Source: Hedera helix (lineage: Eukaryota > Streptophyta > Magnoliopsida > Apiales > Araliaceae). Taken from it: DNA of 64,000 nucleotides. A model generated the notes under the pieces. That model was not told the DNA's origin. It made no database searches and saw only the letters and a program-made list of their open reading frames with translations. Location of the stretch: positions 56,289,202 through 56,353,201 of the forward strand of contig OX359264.1 of the NCBI GenBank assembly GCA_947179155.2, read 5' to 3'. The position numbers and the translations under genes were made by a program. Each line of letters starts with the position of its first letter. Position 1 is the stretch's first letter. Positions 1-12,163 of the stretch are shown piece by piece.

Positions 1-599
1 AAAAATTAAAATCTGAAAATAGATTTATATATATTTAAGGTTTATTGCGTGGGTTATATCTCATAATTCGACCGTTAGATCGTTATAAATTTGGGACATG
101 TTATATTTATATAAGCTAAGAATACTTTTACCAATTTAAAATTGTTAAAGTTAATTATTTTATTTGTTAATAATTTTAAGAAATGGTTGATCTGAAATTT
201 TTGTAGCAAAAATTTTAATAACAAGTTCAAATATGTAAAAATGGTTAACTTAATAATTTTTAATTCAGTTTGAGTGATTCTTGAGGCTAAATTGGAGTAT
301 TTAAAATCTAATTTCTGTAAAAAATAATTAATTTAAAAAATAATTATAAAATTAGATTAATATGAGCGATAAAATGGACGGAGATTTTAAGAATAATTTA
401 TTGTATTAGAGTTTTATGATTTCTTAACTTTTGCTATTAGTTTTTATATGTTGTTGTATTAATAAATGATCTAAGGTAACTAATTAAAGGCACCTTTAAT
501 ATATCAAAATTGTTTTGAAGCTATTAGTTTTAATTGTGTACTTAATTTTGGTTGAATATGTTTATGTGGTGATTAAGGTTTTGTATTTGATATCATTGG
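1..599. other. AT-rich flank of the Ty3 insertion, no gene seen
   Basis: I see no coding, RNA or repeat signal here. The stretch is AT-rich non-coding DNA that ran directly into the sequence now at 10920 before the retrotransposon inserted. Confidence 0.6.
595..599. repeat. Target-site duplication, left copy (ATTGG)
   Basis: ATTGG lies directly before the TG that opens the left LTR. The identical five bases follow the CA that closes the right LTR. A 5-bp duplication is standard for Ty3/gypsy integrases. Confidence 0.92.
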
Positions 600-1634
600 T
601 GTAAGACCCCGAATTTTATGAAATATAAAATTTAATTTTTCTTCATATATATATTTTTTTTCCTGAAACAGTAGGTAGTTAAATTGATAAAGTTAAAAGT
701 CAAGGATGTTATGTGCAAATTATATTATGTAGGACAATATTCTTTTGGTCGGGGAATATTCGTTCTGTCGGGGAATATTCGTACGACGGCGCCGTACGAA
801 CCAATCATTGGTGGATCCCACAAAGAATAATTGTCGGATATAGAAAATGACATAAATAATTTTTAAAATGGTCAATGGTACTATTACTTTTAATTGTTAA
901 AATATCCGGTGGTAAAAGAATAGTAATATACGGTATTACAAGTAACATACGGTATTGCATAGTAGCACACGGTATTGCACAGTAGCACACGGCATTGCAC
1001 AGTGTTTCGTATTATTAAACTGATAAAGTGGTTATCGTACAATATTTGACTTTATTGTCACATCCACAATAATTCATATTATTAAATTGATAGTTGTCAC
1101 AGTAACATATACACAGTAATTCACATTATTGAATCAATAATTGTCATTACAAAGTAACGTATGCTTTCTTTTACATACTTTCTGCATTATTGTTATCTCT
1201 ATTATGATGTCGATTAAAATGTTGTATTTCATTATTAATTGATTTGGTATTTAACTCAGAAAGCTAACTACACTGTATTTATAACAATTAGTCATAATAA
1301 TGAATAAATGTGAATTATTGTTGAATAATTGAATTGATAAAGTTATTTGTTTATAATATAAAGTTAGGTGATGTAAAATGAATGGTATAGATTAAAGATA
1401 ATATAGAATTTGAAATGGATGATGTAGATTAAAAGATGATATTTAAATGAATGGTATAGATTAAAGATAATATATAATTTGAAATGAATGGTGTAGTTTA
1501 AAGATGCTCTTTAAATGAATGGTTTAAATTAAAGAAATCTTAAAAGAGGAAATGAATGGTATGGATTAAACATTATCTTGAAATGAATGGTTTGGATTAA
1601 ATTAGAAAATTTTGGTTATGATAAGATTTTTGGC

Positions 1635-1642
1635 TATAAATA
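1635..1642 (+). promoter_or_regulatory. LTR TATA box
   Basis: TATAAATA lies about 1 kb into the LTR in an otherwise AT-rich U3 and repeats at 8573-8580 in the right LTR. It is the best candidate for the element's RNA polymerase II promoter, with transcription expected some 30 bases downstream. Confidence 0.6.
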
Positions 1643-2331
1643 GAGGACTTAACTTAAGAAATTTTTCATAACATTCTTACATACATTTTCTTCCACTCTC
1701 TAAATACTTCTTTGTGTAAGTTCTCTTTAAGTGTTCTTAAGTCATTCCTAGTTTTGAAATCTTTTGCATTCTTCTTTGAATTCCCGAGTGGAATTTTCTT
1801 ATGTACAGTAACTCTTTCGAAAAATCATAGTAAATTCATTATTTGTCAGAATTTAATGAATTAAAAGCTTGTCTCTTCAGTTTTTCGTCCTCTACAACTT
1901 TGAAGAAGGAAGAAAAGTCATCTGAAGTCATCTTTATGTCTTAAAATACTAAAAACCGTAACCTATTCTGATTTTCGTCACTATTTTCAGTCTTAGTTTT
2001 GAAAATTCATAACTCATTCATATTAAATCCGAATTGAGTGATTCTTGAATCTATGCCGTCTATCTTTCCGAGAGTAACATTATTTTAAAAACATAAAGAG
2101 ATTTTAAAAACTCTAGAAGACTCAAAAGTCAGATTCTTTACTGCTACAAACAAGGAAGGATTTGTTCGGCTATAAACTTGTTTCACAATATCAAGGTAAG
2201 GAATATCATCTTATTTCATATTCTATTATTCAAACTTATTACGGTAAAGGATTATCATTATTTGATTCTCGAAAATAATATCGTTTCTTTCTTACTCATA
2301 AGATGTGCCATTTATTTCCATGTATTAATTT

Positions 2332-2600
2332 GTGGGAATAACCTTACGGTGCGAAGTATCGCCTGTTGGTGAATAACCATTTGTATTCATTCCTTATTAA
2401 TCTCTGAGAATAACCTTACGGTGCGGATTATCGCCTGTTTGGTGAATGACTCTTCGTATTCAATTTTTATTAAATTGTGGGAATAACCTTACGGTGCGGA
2501 TTATCGCCTGTTGGTGAATAACCTTTCGTATTCATTTCTTATTAATCTCTGAGAATAACCTGACTACGCGGATTACCGCATGTTTGGTGAATTACTCTTT
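2332..2600 (+). repeat. Tandem repeats of about 72 bp inside the LTR
   Basis: Nearly four diverged copies of a unit of about 72 bp. Each copy carries GGAATAACCTTACGGTGCGG-like sequence, then ATTATCGCCTGTTGGTGAAT-like sequence, then a TATTCATTTCTTATTAA-like tail. The array also occurs in the right LTR (about 9270-9538). It lies downstream of the TATA box, so it should be in the transcribed leader. Confidence 0.8.
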
Positions 2601-3978
2601 GTATTCATTTCTTATTTGTCTCTTGTGGAAATAATTTGTCAACACGAATTATCACATGACACTTTTATTGCATATTCGTTTATAATATCATTTTCTTTCA
2701 TATTCGTAAGTGATATTATTTTCCTTTATACTCATAAGGGATACCATCTTTTTCATCTTCCATTATTCAAACTTACTATGGTAAGGGATATTAATTTCCT
2801 TCACCTTTTGTTAATCAAACCTGCTACGGTAAGGGATATTATTTTCTTTCATACACCTAAATCGAAACTTATTATGGAATTATTGCTTCTATAATTCTTG
2901 AAAATATTATATGTTCCATAATAGTTACACTTCATCATTTCAATTGAACCATCCTATTTACGTGAACCTTTCTATTGAACTGTAACCGTTATTCTGAACT
3001 GTGGATCTTGAATATCATTTTTGAATTTCACTCCACATCATGTTGGCAATTTGGACATTATTTGAATCTGTACAAAGTAAACTTCTGATACTTATTGTTT
3101 ATCTTGTTTATTCTGTTCATCATTTATATCATTCTAATCATCCAAAATCAAGTTGTTGTGAATATCTGTGGCCGGGGGCACAGATGTGATATAATTGTTG
3201 AACAGATGATAGGTTAAAGGCGATATAATAGGTTAAAGGCGATACATCTGTTCGGTGTCTTTTATGGCACGTGGTGAATGTTCTCTTTGGCCCGTAATGC
3301 AAAGATGAACAGTTGTTTGGTATGATTATGACCAAAGGCTGAATCTGGTATAATCATGACCGTTGGTGTTATATTGAATGTATTTGGCCCGTAGTGCAAA
3401 GATGAACTGTTGATCTGCATGATTATGATCAGGAACTGTGAATTTGTATTATCTTGACTAATGGTATTTCAGATGATAAAAGTTGATGATATTTTTACTA
3501 AAAAGAGAAGCGAGTGGACACTATAGTCTGCATTATTCTTCTAATAGATTGCTCATTCCGCTGGTATTATTGATCTGAACATTGTTTAAGAATTTAACTG
3601 CAGTTTTTGATACAAACCTTGTAGTCTATTGTATTCTATCAAGAACTCAACTGTTGAAGGCTAACGATAATTTACTTGTCATTATCTTAGTCATGATATT
3701 CTTTACTGGGCTATTTGAGCTCACCCTTTCTTTTGTTACATTGTTTTTCAGAAAATGAGAGAGTAGCCGTGTCTAGCAAGGGAATGGAGTGACGGACCGA
3801 GTAATAGCTATTGTAGTCTTCACATGTTGTATATAGTGTGACAATAATTGTGAAGACTTAGTTGTGTATTATTATACACTGTATTGTTGAACGTTATTCT
3901 ATCTTGTAATAATTTTGTTGTAGTCTTTTGATGACTCAAGTTTGGGCTGTATGAGCCCAGATTTGGGGGCGTCACAGT

Positions 3979-3990
3979 TGGCATCAGAGC
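3979..3990 (+). other. Primer-binding site, initiator tRNA-Met type
   Basis: TGGCATCAGAGC lies two bases after the 5' LTR. It differs at one base from TGGTATCAGAGC, the usual plant retrotransposon site pairing with the 3' end of initiator tRNA-Met. Confidence 0.85.
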
Positions 3991-4176
3991 TTAGGGATAT
4001 GGTCTTTAATGGAGATCTGGGGTTAGAACTAGGAGGGGAGAGACGAATAGAATCAATCACTAGTGTGTCCTACCTAAATTAGATTTTGTTATCTAATGAA
4101 TCGATTTAAATGTAGGAACATGAAGAGATGAGTCAGTTTGTTTGAACTAACAATTATTTTGTGACTACAGTTGAAT

Positions 4177-5430
4177 ATGGCATATGAAAATCAGGAAGTT
4201 AACAATGGAGTGCCCGAAACAAATGTACCTGCGAATCAAGAGACGACGAATAATCTTCCTACAAACTAAGAGTTGAATCTTTTGCCTAAGGCAAAATTTA
4301 TGCGTGTTCTATCCAGTAAGGATGAAGGTGAAAGCTCTACTGTAGTCATTCCAGATCCTTTCTTAGAAGCAATTAAAGGATGTAATGAACTTGCAGAAAT
4401 TATTGCCTTTAATATGCTCACTAATTGGAAGGATCATATCACTTGGTTATGCTCGATAACAAAGGATCAGAATATATGGACTTTTCATATCAGTCTTTGG
4501 GATTTATGGTGTTACAGCTATGATTTTCAAGATTATTTAAAAATGATGTTTCTATACTTTTGGGCATTACAATTTAGAGGAATTCAGGTTAAGTTAGTCA
4601 CTATCGTGGAAACTGCAGTCTATCGAAAATACTATTTTAATGGAAATCATTGGTACGTTACTACTGATGAAGTTGATGAATCCGAGAAACAATTTGCTAG
4701 AAAATTATTCAGTGGTATTCCCACGGTTGAAATACGTGAAGATCCGGATGAAGTATTCAGAATTCGATTTGACGATAACAGTCAAGAACCGAATGAAGTG
4801 ATAACCGGTAAGCTATTTATAAATTCTTGTGATGTTTATGCCATGTTAGATACTTGTTCTACCCATTCTTTTATCTCACATACATGTGCTCAACGTTTAA
4901 ATTTGACTTCGAAAAACATAGACTTTGACTTATCAGTTGAAACCCCGTTGGGAGAAATATCTATCACATCTACTATCTATAAATCTTGCCTAGTTCAAAT
5001 CAACAACCTCACATTACCTGTTGACCTTATTTCTTTGGAGATGCATGAATTTGATGTGATTTTAGGAATTGATTGGTCGACTACCCATCATGCTAAAATT
5101 GATTGTTTTCATAAGATTATTAGTTTTCATATTCCTAATCAACCTGTCATGCAAATTCAAGCAACTAAACCATTGAAATCTATAACTGTTATTTCTAGCC
5201 ATAAAGCCATTCGTTTATTGAAAAACGGATGTCAAGCCTTTTTAGCTCATGTCACTGATTTGAACAAAAATACGTCAAACTTGAATGATATTCTCATTGT
5301 TAACGAGTTTTCTGACGTTTTTCCTGAGAAACTTCCTAGCTTACCCAAAATCGTGAAATTGAATTTTGTATTGATCTTGAACTCGGTACCAAGCCCATTT
5401 TCAAAGCTCCATACCGAATGGCTCCCATAA
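4177..5430 (+). pseudogene. Ty3 gag-position region and degenerate aspartic protease
   Basis: The frame opens with ATG at 4177, has an in-frame TAA at 4267-4269 and is then open to 5430. The first 150 or so residues after that stop resemble no Ty3 capsid I know and hold no CX2CX4HX4C zinc knuckle. The C-terminal half is retropepsin-like: AMLDTCSTHSFIS near 4840, where the catalytic Asp is kept but the following Gly is Cys, and FDVILGIDW near 5050. The frame then reaches the reverse transcriptase entry motif (SDVFPEKLP) and slips out of frame at about 5360-5380, because the expected continuation reads in another frame. It is dead as a polyprotein. The origin of the gag-position segment is unknown. 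Confidence 0.75.
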
Positions 5431-5450
5431 AATGCCAAAAGTTAAAAGTT

Positions 5451-6089
5451 TAATTATTAGATATTGGTATCATTTGTTCTAGTACAAAACTTATATCGAG
5501 TGAGGAATGCGAGAAGGGTTTTCAAGAACTCAAGAGGAAACTTGTTTCAGCTCCTGTTCTGACCATTCCATTAGGATCAGGAGAATTCGTTATATATAGC
5601 AATGTTTCAGGCAAAGGTCTAGGCTGTGCCCTTATGCAACATGAAAAGGTTATAGCCTATGCCTCTCGACAACTCAAAGATTATGAGAAAAATTATCCTA
5701 CTCATGATCTAGAGTTGGCAGCAGTCGTTTTCGCGTTGAAGATCTGGAGACACTACTTGTACGGAGAAAAAGTGGATATCTATACGGATCATAAAAGTCT
5801 CAAGTATTTCTTCACCCAGAAGGAACTCAACATACGACAACGACATTGGCTTGAGTTGTTGAAGGATTATGACCACACAATCCAGTATCACCCTGGAAAG
5901 GCGAACGTTGTTGTTGACGCTTTGAGCAGAAGATTTTATGCGAGTACAAGTGCACTGCTGACAAAACAAAAGCGTATTTTGTACGACTTGCAAAAGATGG
6001 GGATAGAGCTAAAAACACCAATGACCCACTTGAAAATTACGCACGTACGAGTAGAACCAGCTTTAATCGATAAAATTAAAGCTGTTTAG
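5451..6089 (+). pseudogene. Ty3 RNase H remnant joined across a reverse transcriptase deletion
   Basis: After a TAA at 5451-5453, a short run matching the start of reverse transcriptase passes straight into EECEKGFQELKRKL at about 5499, which in intact elements lies after the catalytic core. The YxDD region is therefore missing. RNase H follows: YSNVSGKGLGCALMQ (first catalytic Asp replaced by Asn), ELAAVVFALKIWRHYLYG (Glu kept), IYTDHKSLKYFF (Asp kept) and VVVDALSRR (Asp kept). A TAG at 6087-6089 separates this from the integrase frame, which continues in the same phase. Confidence 0.85.
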
Positions 6090-6104
6090 GCTACTGATCC
6101 GGAG

Positions 6105-7541
6105 TTGATGAATATGATGAAGAAAGTACAAGAAGGTGTTATTCCTGAGGCAATAATCGACGAGAAAAGAATACTTCGAGTTAACTCTCGACTTTGTGTT
6201 CCTAACAATCCTGAATTGAAGTATAAAATCATGATGGAGGAACACAACACGCCGTTTGCAATCCACCCAGGGAGTACCAAGATGTATCGAGATCTTCGAC
6301 ATACATTTTGGTGGAACAATATGAAAAGGGAGATTGCAGAATTTATCTCAAGGTGCCTAACTTGTCAACATGTCAAGGTAGAGCATCAAGTACCTAAGGG
6401 TCCATTACAACCACTTGAGGTTCCCGAATGGAAGTGGGAACACATCAATATGGATTTCGTGACGGGTCTTCCCAAAGTTTCTCAAGGCTTAGATGCAATT
6501 TGGGTCATCGTAGATAGATTGACCAAATCCGCTCATTTCTTGTCTATACGAGAAAACTTTTCACTTGAACGTCTTGCCGGTATGTACATAAATGAGATCG
6601 TGAGATTGCATGGTATGCCAATTTTTATAGTATCTGATCGAGATCCTAGATTCACTTCACGCTTTTGGATCAGTCTACAAAAAGCTATGGGCACTGAACT
6701 ACGTTTTAGTTCTGCATACCATCCTCAAATGGACAGACAATCGGAAAGGACGATCCATACCCTCGAAGATCTTTTGAGACTTTGTGTACTAGAATTCAAA
6801 GGAAGTTGGGATAAGTACTTGTCATTGGTGGAATTTTCTTACAACAACAGTTACCAAACAAGCATAGGCATGGCTCCATTCGAGGCTTTGTATGGAAGGA
6901 AGTGCCGCTCTCCAGTATGTTGGAATGAGGTAGGAGAAGCAAAATTGTTGGGACTCGAGTTGGTACGCTTGACAACAGAAAAGATCCAAATGATCCGACA
7001 ACAAATACAGACCGCACAAGAACGACAAAAGAGTTATGTTGATCTTCATCAGAGAGACGAAAGTTTCAACATCGGAGATCATGTATTCTTACGTGTTTCT
7101 CCATGGAAAGGGGTTACAAGATTCGGAAAGAGAGGAAAGCTCAACCCTCGATTTATTGGCCCATTTGAAATCCTCAATCGAATAGGAACCGTAGCCTACA
7201 GACTAGCCCTACCACCAAGTATGTCTCGCATTCATAACGTTTTTCACATATCTATGTTACGTAAATATGTGAAGAATCCAAACCACGTCATTGAGTTAGA
7301 ACCAGACGTTATAGCAGAGGATTTAACGTACGAGGAGGTACCTGTTAAGATCCTAGATAAGAAGGAGCAGATCCTACGCTCAAAGATTATACCTCAAGTT
7401 AAGGTTTTATGGAGGAACCAAGATACTGAGGAAATAACTTGGGAGCTAGAATCTGAGATGAAATCTAAGTATCCTTACCTCTTCGATATGCCAGGTACGT
7501 CAATTTCGGGGACGAAATTTCATAAGGAGGGGAGGTTGTAA
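6105..7541 (+). CDS. Ty3 integrase frame, intact
   Basis: This 478-residue frame carries the whole integrase. The N-terminal HHCC zinc finger ends at SRCLTCQHVK. The catalytic core has all three acidic residues: Asp in NMDFVTGLP, Asp in VSDRDPRFTSRFW, and Glu in QSERTIHTLEDLL. The GPFEILNRIGTVAYRLALP segment and a chromodomain-like tail (VKVLWRNQDTEEITWELE) follow. It is in phase with the RNase H remnant upstream, separated by one TAG, so in the ancestor it was part of one polyprotein. The frame runs through the purine tract to end just inside the 3' LTR. Whether it is expressed as a separate protein cannot be told. Confidence 0.85.
   Translation: MMNMMKKVQEGVIPEAIIDEKRILRVNSRLCVPNNPELKYKIMMEEHNTPFAIHPGSTKMYRDLRHTFWWNNMKREIAEFISRCLTCQHVKVEHQVPKGPLQPLEVPEWKWEHINMDFVTGLPKVSQGLDAIWVIVDRLTKSAHFLSIRENFSLERLAGMYINEIVRLHGMPIFIVSDRDPRFTSRFWISLQKAMGTELRFSSAYHPQMDRQSERTIHTLEDLLRLCVLEFKGSWDKYLSLVEFSYNNSYQTSIGMAPFEALYGRKCRSPVCWNEVGEAKLLGLELVRLTTEKIQMIRQQIQTAQERQKSYVDLHQRDESFNIGDHVFLRVSPWKGVTRFGKRGKLNPRFIGPFEILNRIGTVAYRLALPPSMSRIHNVFHISMLRKYVKNPNHVIELEPDVIAEDLTYEEVPVKILDKKEQILRSKIIPQVKVLWRNQDTEEITWELESEMKSKYPYLFDMPGTSISGTKFHKEGRL
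7524..7535 (+). other. Polypurine tract
   Basis: AAGGAGGGGAGG ends one base before the TG of the 3' LTR, the position of the plus-strand DNA primer in LTR retrotransposons. Confidence 0.85.
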
Positions 7542-10500
7542 GACCCCGAATTTTATGAAATATAAAATTTAATTTTTCTTCATATATATATTTTTTTTTC
7601 CTGAAACAGTAGGTAGTTAAATTGATAAAGTTAAAAGTCAAGGATGTTATGTGCAAATTATATTATGTCGGACAATATTCTTTTGGTCGGGGAATATTCG
7701 TTCTGTCGGGGAATATTCGTACGACGGCGCCGTACGAACCAATCATTGGTGGATCCCACAAAGAATAATTGTCGGATATAGAAAATGACATAAATAATTT
7801 TTAAAATGGTCAATGGTACTATTACTTTTAATTGTTAAAATATCCGGTGGTAAAAGAATAGTAATATACGGTATTACAAGTAACATACGGTATTGCATAG
7901 TAGCACACGGTATTGCACAGTAGCACACGGCATTGCACAGTGTTTCGTATTATTAAACTGATAAAGTGGTTATCGTACAATATTTGACTTTATTGTCACA
8001 TCCACAATAATTCATATTATTAAATTGATAGTTGTCACAGTAACATATACACAGTAATTCACATTATTGAATCAATAATTGTCATTACAAAGTAACGTAT
8101 GCTTTCTTTTACATACTTTCTGCATTATTGTTATCTCTATTATGATGTCGATTAAAATGTTGTATTTCATTATTAATTGATTTGGTATTTAACTCAGAAA
8201 GCTAACTACACTGTATTTATAACAATTAGTCATAATAATGAATAAATGTGAATTATTGTTGAATAATTGAATTGATAAAGTTATTTGTTTATAATATAAA
8301 GTTAGGTGATGTAAAATAAATGGTATAGATTAAAGATAATATAGAATTTGAAATGGATGATGTAGATTAAAAGATGATATTTAAATGAATGGTATAGATT
8401 AAAGATAATATATAATTTAAAATGAATGGTGTAGTTTAAAGATGCTCTTTAAATGAATGGTTTAAATTAAAGAAATCTTAAAAGAGGAAATGAATGGTAT
8501 GGATTAAACATTATCTTGAAATGAATGGTTTGGATTAAATTAGAAAATTTTGGTTATGATAAGATTTTTGGCTATAAATAGAGGACTTAACTTAAGAAAT
8601 TTTTCATAACATTCTTACATACATTTTCTTCCACTCTCTAAATACTTCTTTGTGTAAGTTCTCTTTAAGTGTTCTTAAGTCATTCCTAGTTTTGAAATCT
8701 TTTGCATTCTTCTTTGAATTCCCGAGTGGAATTTTCTTATGTACAGTAACTCTTTCGAAAAATCATAGTAAATTCATTATTTGTCAGAATTTAATGAATT
8801 AAAAGCTTGTCTCTTCAGTTTTTCGTCCTCTACAACTTTGAAGAAGGAAGAAAAGTCATCTGAAGTCATCTTTATGCCTTAAAATACTAAAAACCGTAAC
8901 CTATTCTGATTTTCGTCACTATTTTCAGTCTTAGTTTTGAAAATTCATAACTCATTCATATTAAATCCGAATTGAGTGATTCTTGAGTCTATGCCGTCTA
9001 TCTTTCCGAGAGTAACATTATTTTAAAAACATAAAGAGATTTTAAAAACTCTAGAAGACTCAAAAGTCAGATTCTTTACTGCTACAAATAAGGAAGGATT
9101 TGTTCGGCTATAAACTTGTTTCACAATATCAAGGTAAGGAATATCATCTTATTTCATATTCTATTATTCAAACTTATTACGGTAAAGGATTATCATTATT
9201 TGATTCTCGAAAATAATATCGTTTCTTTCTTACTCATAAGATGTGCCATTTATTTCCATGTATTAATTTGTGGGAATAACCTTACGGTGCGAAGTATCGC
9301 CTGTTGGTGAATAACCATTTGTATTCATTCCTTATTAATCTCTGAGAATAACCTTACGGTGCGGATTATCGCCTGTTTGGTGAATGACTCTTCGTATTCA
9401 ATTTTTATTAAATTGTGGGAATAACCTTACGGTGCGGATTATCGCCTGTTGGTGAATAACCTTTCGTATTCATTTCTTATTAATCTCTGAGAATAACCTG
9501 ACTACGCGGATTACCGCATGTTTGGTGAATTACTCTTTGTATTCATTTCTTATTTGTCTCTTGTGGAAATAATTTGTCAACACGAATTATCACATGACAC
9601 TTTTATTGCATATTCGTTTATAATATCATTTTCTTTCATATTCGTAAGTGATATTATTTTCCTTTATACTCATAAGGGATACCATCTTTTTCATCTTCCA
9701 TTATTCAAACTTACTATGGTAAGGGATATTAATTTCCTTCACCTTTTGTTAATCAAACCTGCTACGGTAAGGGATATTATTTTCTTTCATACACCTAAAT
9801 CGAAACTTATTATGGAATTATTGCTTCTATAATTCTTGAAAATATTATATGTTCCATAATAGTTACACTTCATCATTTCAATTGAACCATCCTATTTACG
9901 TGAACCTTTCTATTGAACTGTAACCGTTATTCTGAACTGTGGATCTTGAATATCATTTTTGAATTTCACTCCACATCATGTTGGCAATTTGGACATTATT
10001 TGAATCTGTACAAAGTAAACTTCTGATGCTTATTGTTTATCCTGTTTCTTTTGTTCATCATTTATATCATTCTAATCATCCAAAATCAAGTTGTTGTGAA
10101 TATCTGTGGCCGGGGGCACAAATGTGATATAATTGTTGAACAGATGATAGGTTAAAGGCGATATAATAGGTTAAAGGCGATACATCTGTTCGGTGTCTTT
10201 TATGGCACGTGGTGAATGTTCTCTTTGGCCCGTAATGCAAAGATGAACAGTTGTTTGGTATGATTATGACCAAAGGCTGAATCTGGTATAATCATGACCG
10301 TTGGTGTTATATTGAATGTCTTTGGCCCGTAGTGCAAAGATGAACTGTTGATCTGCATGATTATGATCAGGAACTGTGAATTTGTATTATCTTGACTAAT
10401 GGTATTTCAGATGATAAAAGTTGATGATATTTTTACTAAAAAGAGAAGCGAGTGGACACTATAGTCTGCATTATTCTTCTAATAGATTGCTCATTCCGCT

Positions 10501-10914
10501 GGTATTATTGATCTGAACATTGTTTAAGAATTTAACTGCAGTTTTTGATACAAACCTTATAGTCTATTGTATTCTATCAAGAACTCAACTGTTGAAGGTT
10601 AACGATAATTTACTTGTCATTATCTTAGTCATGATATTCTTTACTGGGCTATTTGAGCTCACCCTTTCTTTTGTTACATTGTTTTTCAGAAAATGAGAGA
10701 GTAGCCGGGTCTAGCAAGGGAATGGAGTGACGGACCGAGTGATAGCTATTGTAGTATTCACATGTTGTATATAGTGTGACAATAATTGTGAAGACTTAGT
10801 TGTGTATTATTATACACTGTATTGTTGAACGTTATTCTATCTTGTAATAATTTTGTTGTAGTCTTTTGACGACTCAAGTTTGGGTTGTATGAGCCCAGAT
10901 TTGGGGGCGTCACA
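7537..10914 (+). repeat. 3' LTR of the Ty3 element (3378 bp)
   Basis: Near-identical to 600-3976 at an offset of 6937-6938 bases. Differences seen by eye include one extra T in the poly-T near the start and about 20 scattered substitutions, mostly in the last kilobase. It ends GGGGCGTCACA before the second ATTGG. Confidence 0.95.
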
Positions 10915-10919
10915 ATTGG
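10915..10919. repeat. Target-site duplication, right copy (ATTGG)
   Basis: Identical to 595-599, directly after the closing CA of the 3' LTR. Confidence 0.92.
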
Positions 10920-12163
10920 CATTTGGGGTTAAGATTTTATGGAGTGTGCTATAAGTGGATTTGATTATTAAGTATAGATTCCATACTCCACAGTTTTTAT
11001 TATTGTTACATTTTCTATATCTCGTGATATATCGTCATTTGTTACATTTTTTCTTATATTTCTGTTGACATTAATGAATAGCAGTTTGATCTTTGATGCC
11101 TTAACTTTATTTTATAATTTGAATTTTTTTTTATTATAATTTGAACAAATTCGATAGTTTTTCTGTGATACTATCATTATGTTGATTTGTTAGTTTTGTT
11201 AATTGTTTAGAATTTGGTGGTACTCGCTTAATAAATGTACCAAATTTGTTTTAAATCTAGCCAATTTTTTTTTTTTTTCATTTTGGTCTAAATGTCTTAA
11301 ATTTTGTAATTTGTACTCTTTTAGACTTATTTATCATGCATCAAGCTTTAGCTTGATCTTTGTAAAGCGATACTTGTTGTTACTCTTATTTGAATTTATG
11401 TTTATGATTTGATTTGGATCAACATATATGGTTAAGACCCTTTTATTAGTATTGTGTCGCATGTGTTGTGACATCATACATTTGGTAGATTAAACGATAA
11501 GGTATATCTGAGGTACAACCACCTGTGTGGGTACCTTAGATATGTTATTTTGGTACCGAGGCATGACACCTTCTTTGGTGATTTGATCAGTACACGGCAT
11601 ATCTTTTTGTGTGCTCTATGTGTGAGTTTTGTTCATTTAATATGTTTTGTTTTAGATGTGTGTGGGTCAACCCTATATTTTTGTTCTGTTTTGTTATGCG
11701 ATTTTGTGCCGAACACACCTTCTGATTTTGCATGCATTAGGATTCGTAGTCCAATATATGATTTACATGTATGACATTATTTTGACTTGCCAATATGTTA
11801 AGGTATATGTTTGTTTTGTTTTGAACTATATATGAAATAACCACTTAACCACTTTGTTTCAACCTTTTGCTTTGGTTTGTTAGTCCTGTTAGATTCAGTT
11901 ATATCTTATTCAAACTTTGGAGATTTTGTTAATGTCGTTGTTTATATTTGATGATATCTTATTCAAACTTTAGAGATTTTCCTTTTCTATTTGAGAATGG
12001 GGTGTTACAACATTCCACAATATATGAGTGAATTTAATGATTATAACCAATAATTATCATTTACATTATTTTGCGCTCTGTTTTATTATCCAATCTTTTG
12101 TCATCAAAGTATTATTGGTCACAAACTCACAATATAGAAAGACCTTTTTTGGGAGAGATTATT

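Larger units (their letters stand above)
600..3976 (+). repeat. 5' LTR of the Ty3 element (3377 bp)
   Basis: Starts TGTAAGACCCC and ends GGGGCGTCACA. Its partner is 7537-10914. A TATA box at about 1635 implies a U3 of roughly 1 kb and an unusually long R/U5 of over 2 kb. No long reading frame lies inside; short frames occur identically in both copies and do not look coding. Confidence 0.95.
600..10914 (+). mobile_element. Ty3/gypsy LTR retrotransposon, structurally complete, coding-defective
   Basis: The element is 10,315 bp: two LTRs of 3377 and 3378 bp, each TG...CA, flank only 3.56 kb of internal DNA. It has a tRNA-Met-type primer site, a purine tract and a perfect 5-bp target duplication. 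Domain order protease, RNase H, integrase, with a chromodomain-like C-terminus, places it in Ty3/gypsy. Capsid and zinc-knuckle sequences are not recognisable, nearly all of the reverse transcriptase is deleted, and stops and a frameshift interrupt the rest. By eye the LTRs differ at only about 20 positions plus one 1-base indel (about 0.6%), so insertion is recent. It must have been copied by proteins supplied by another element. Confidence 0.95.

Noticed and set aside
805..990. Short minus-strand frames in the LTRs (also at 7743-7928, and plus-strand frames at 2178, 2580, 9116, 9518)
   Set aside because: They occur twice only because the LTRs are duplicated; composition follows the AT-rich repeat and no family or start context supports them.
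5709..7082. Minus-strand frames under the Ty3 RNase H and integrase
   Set aside because: Antisense shadows of the plus-strand frames, which carry all recognisable motifs.
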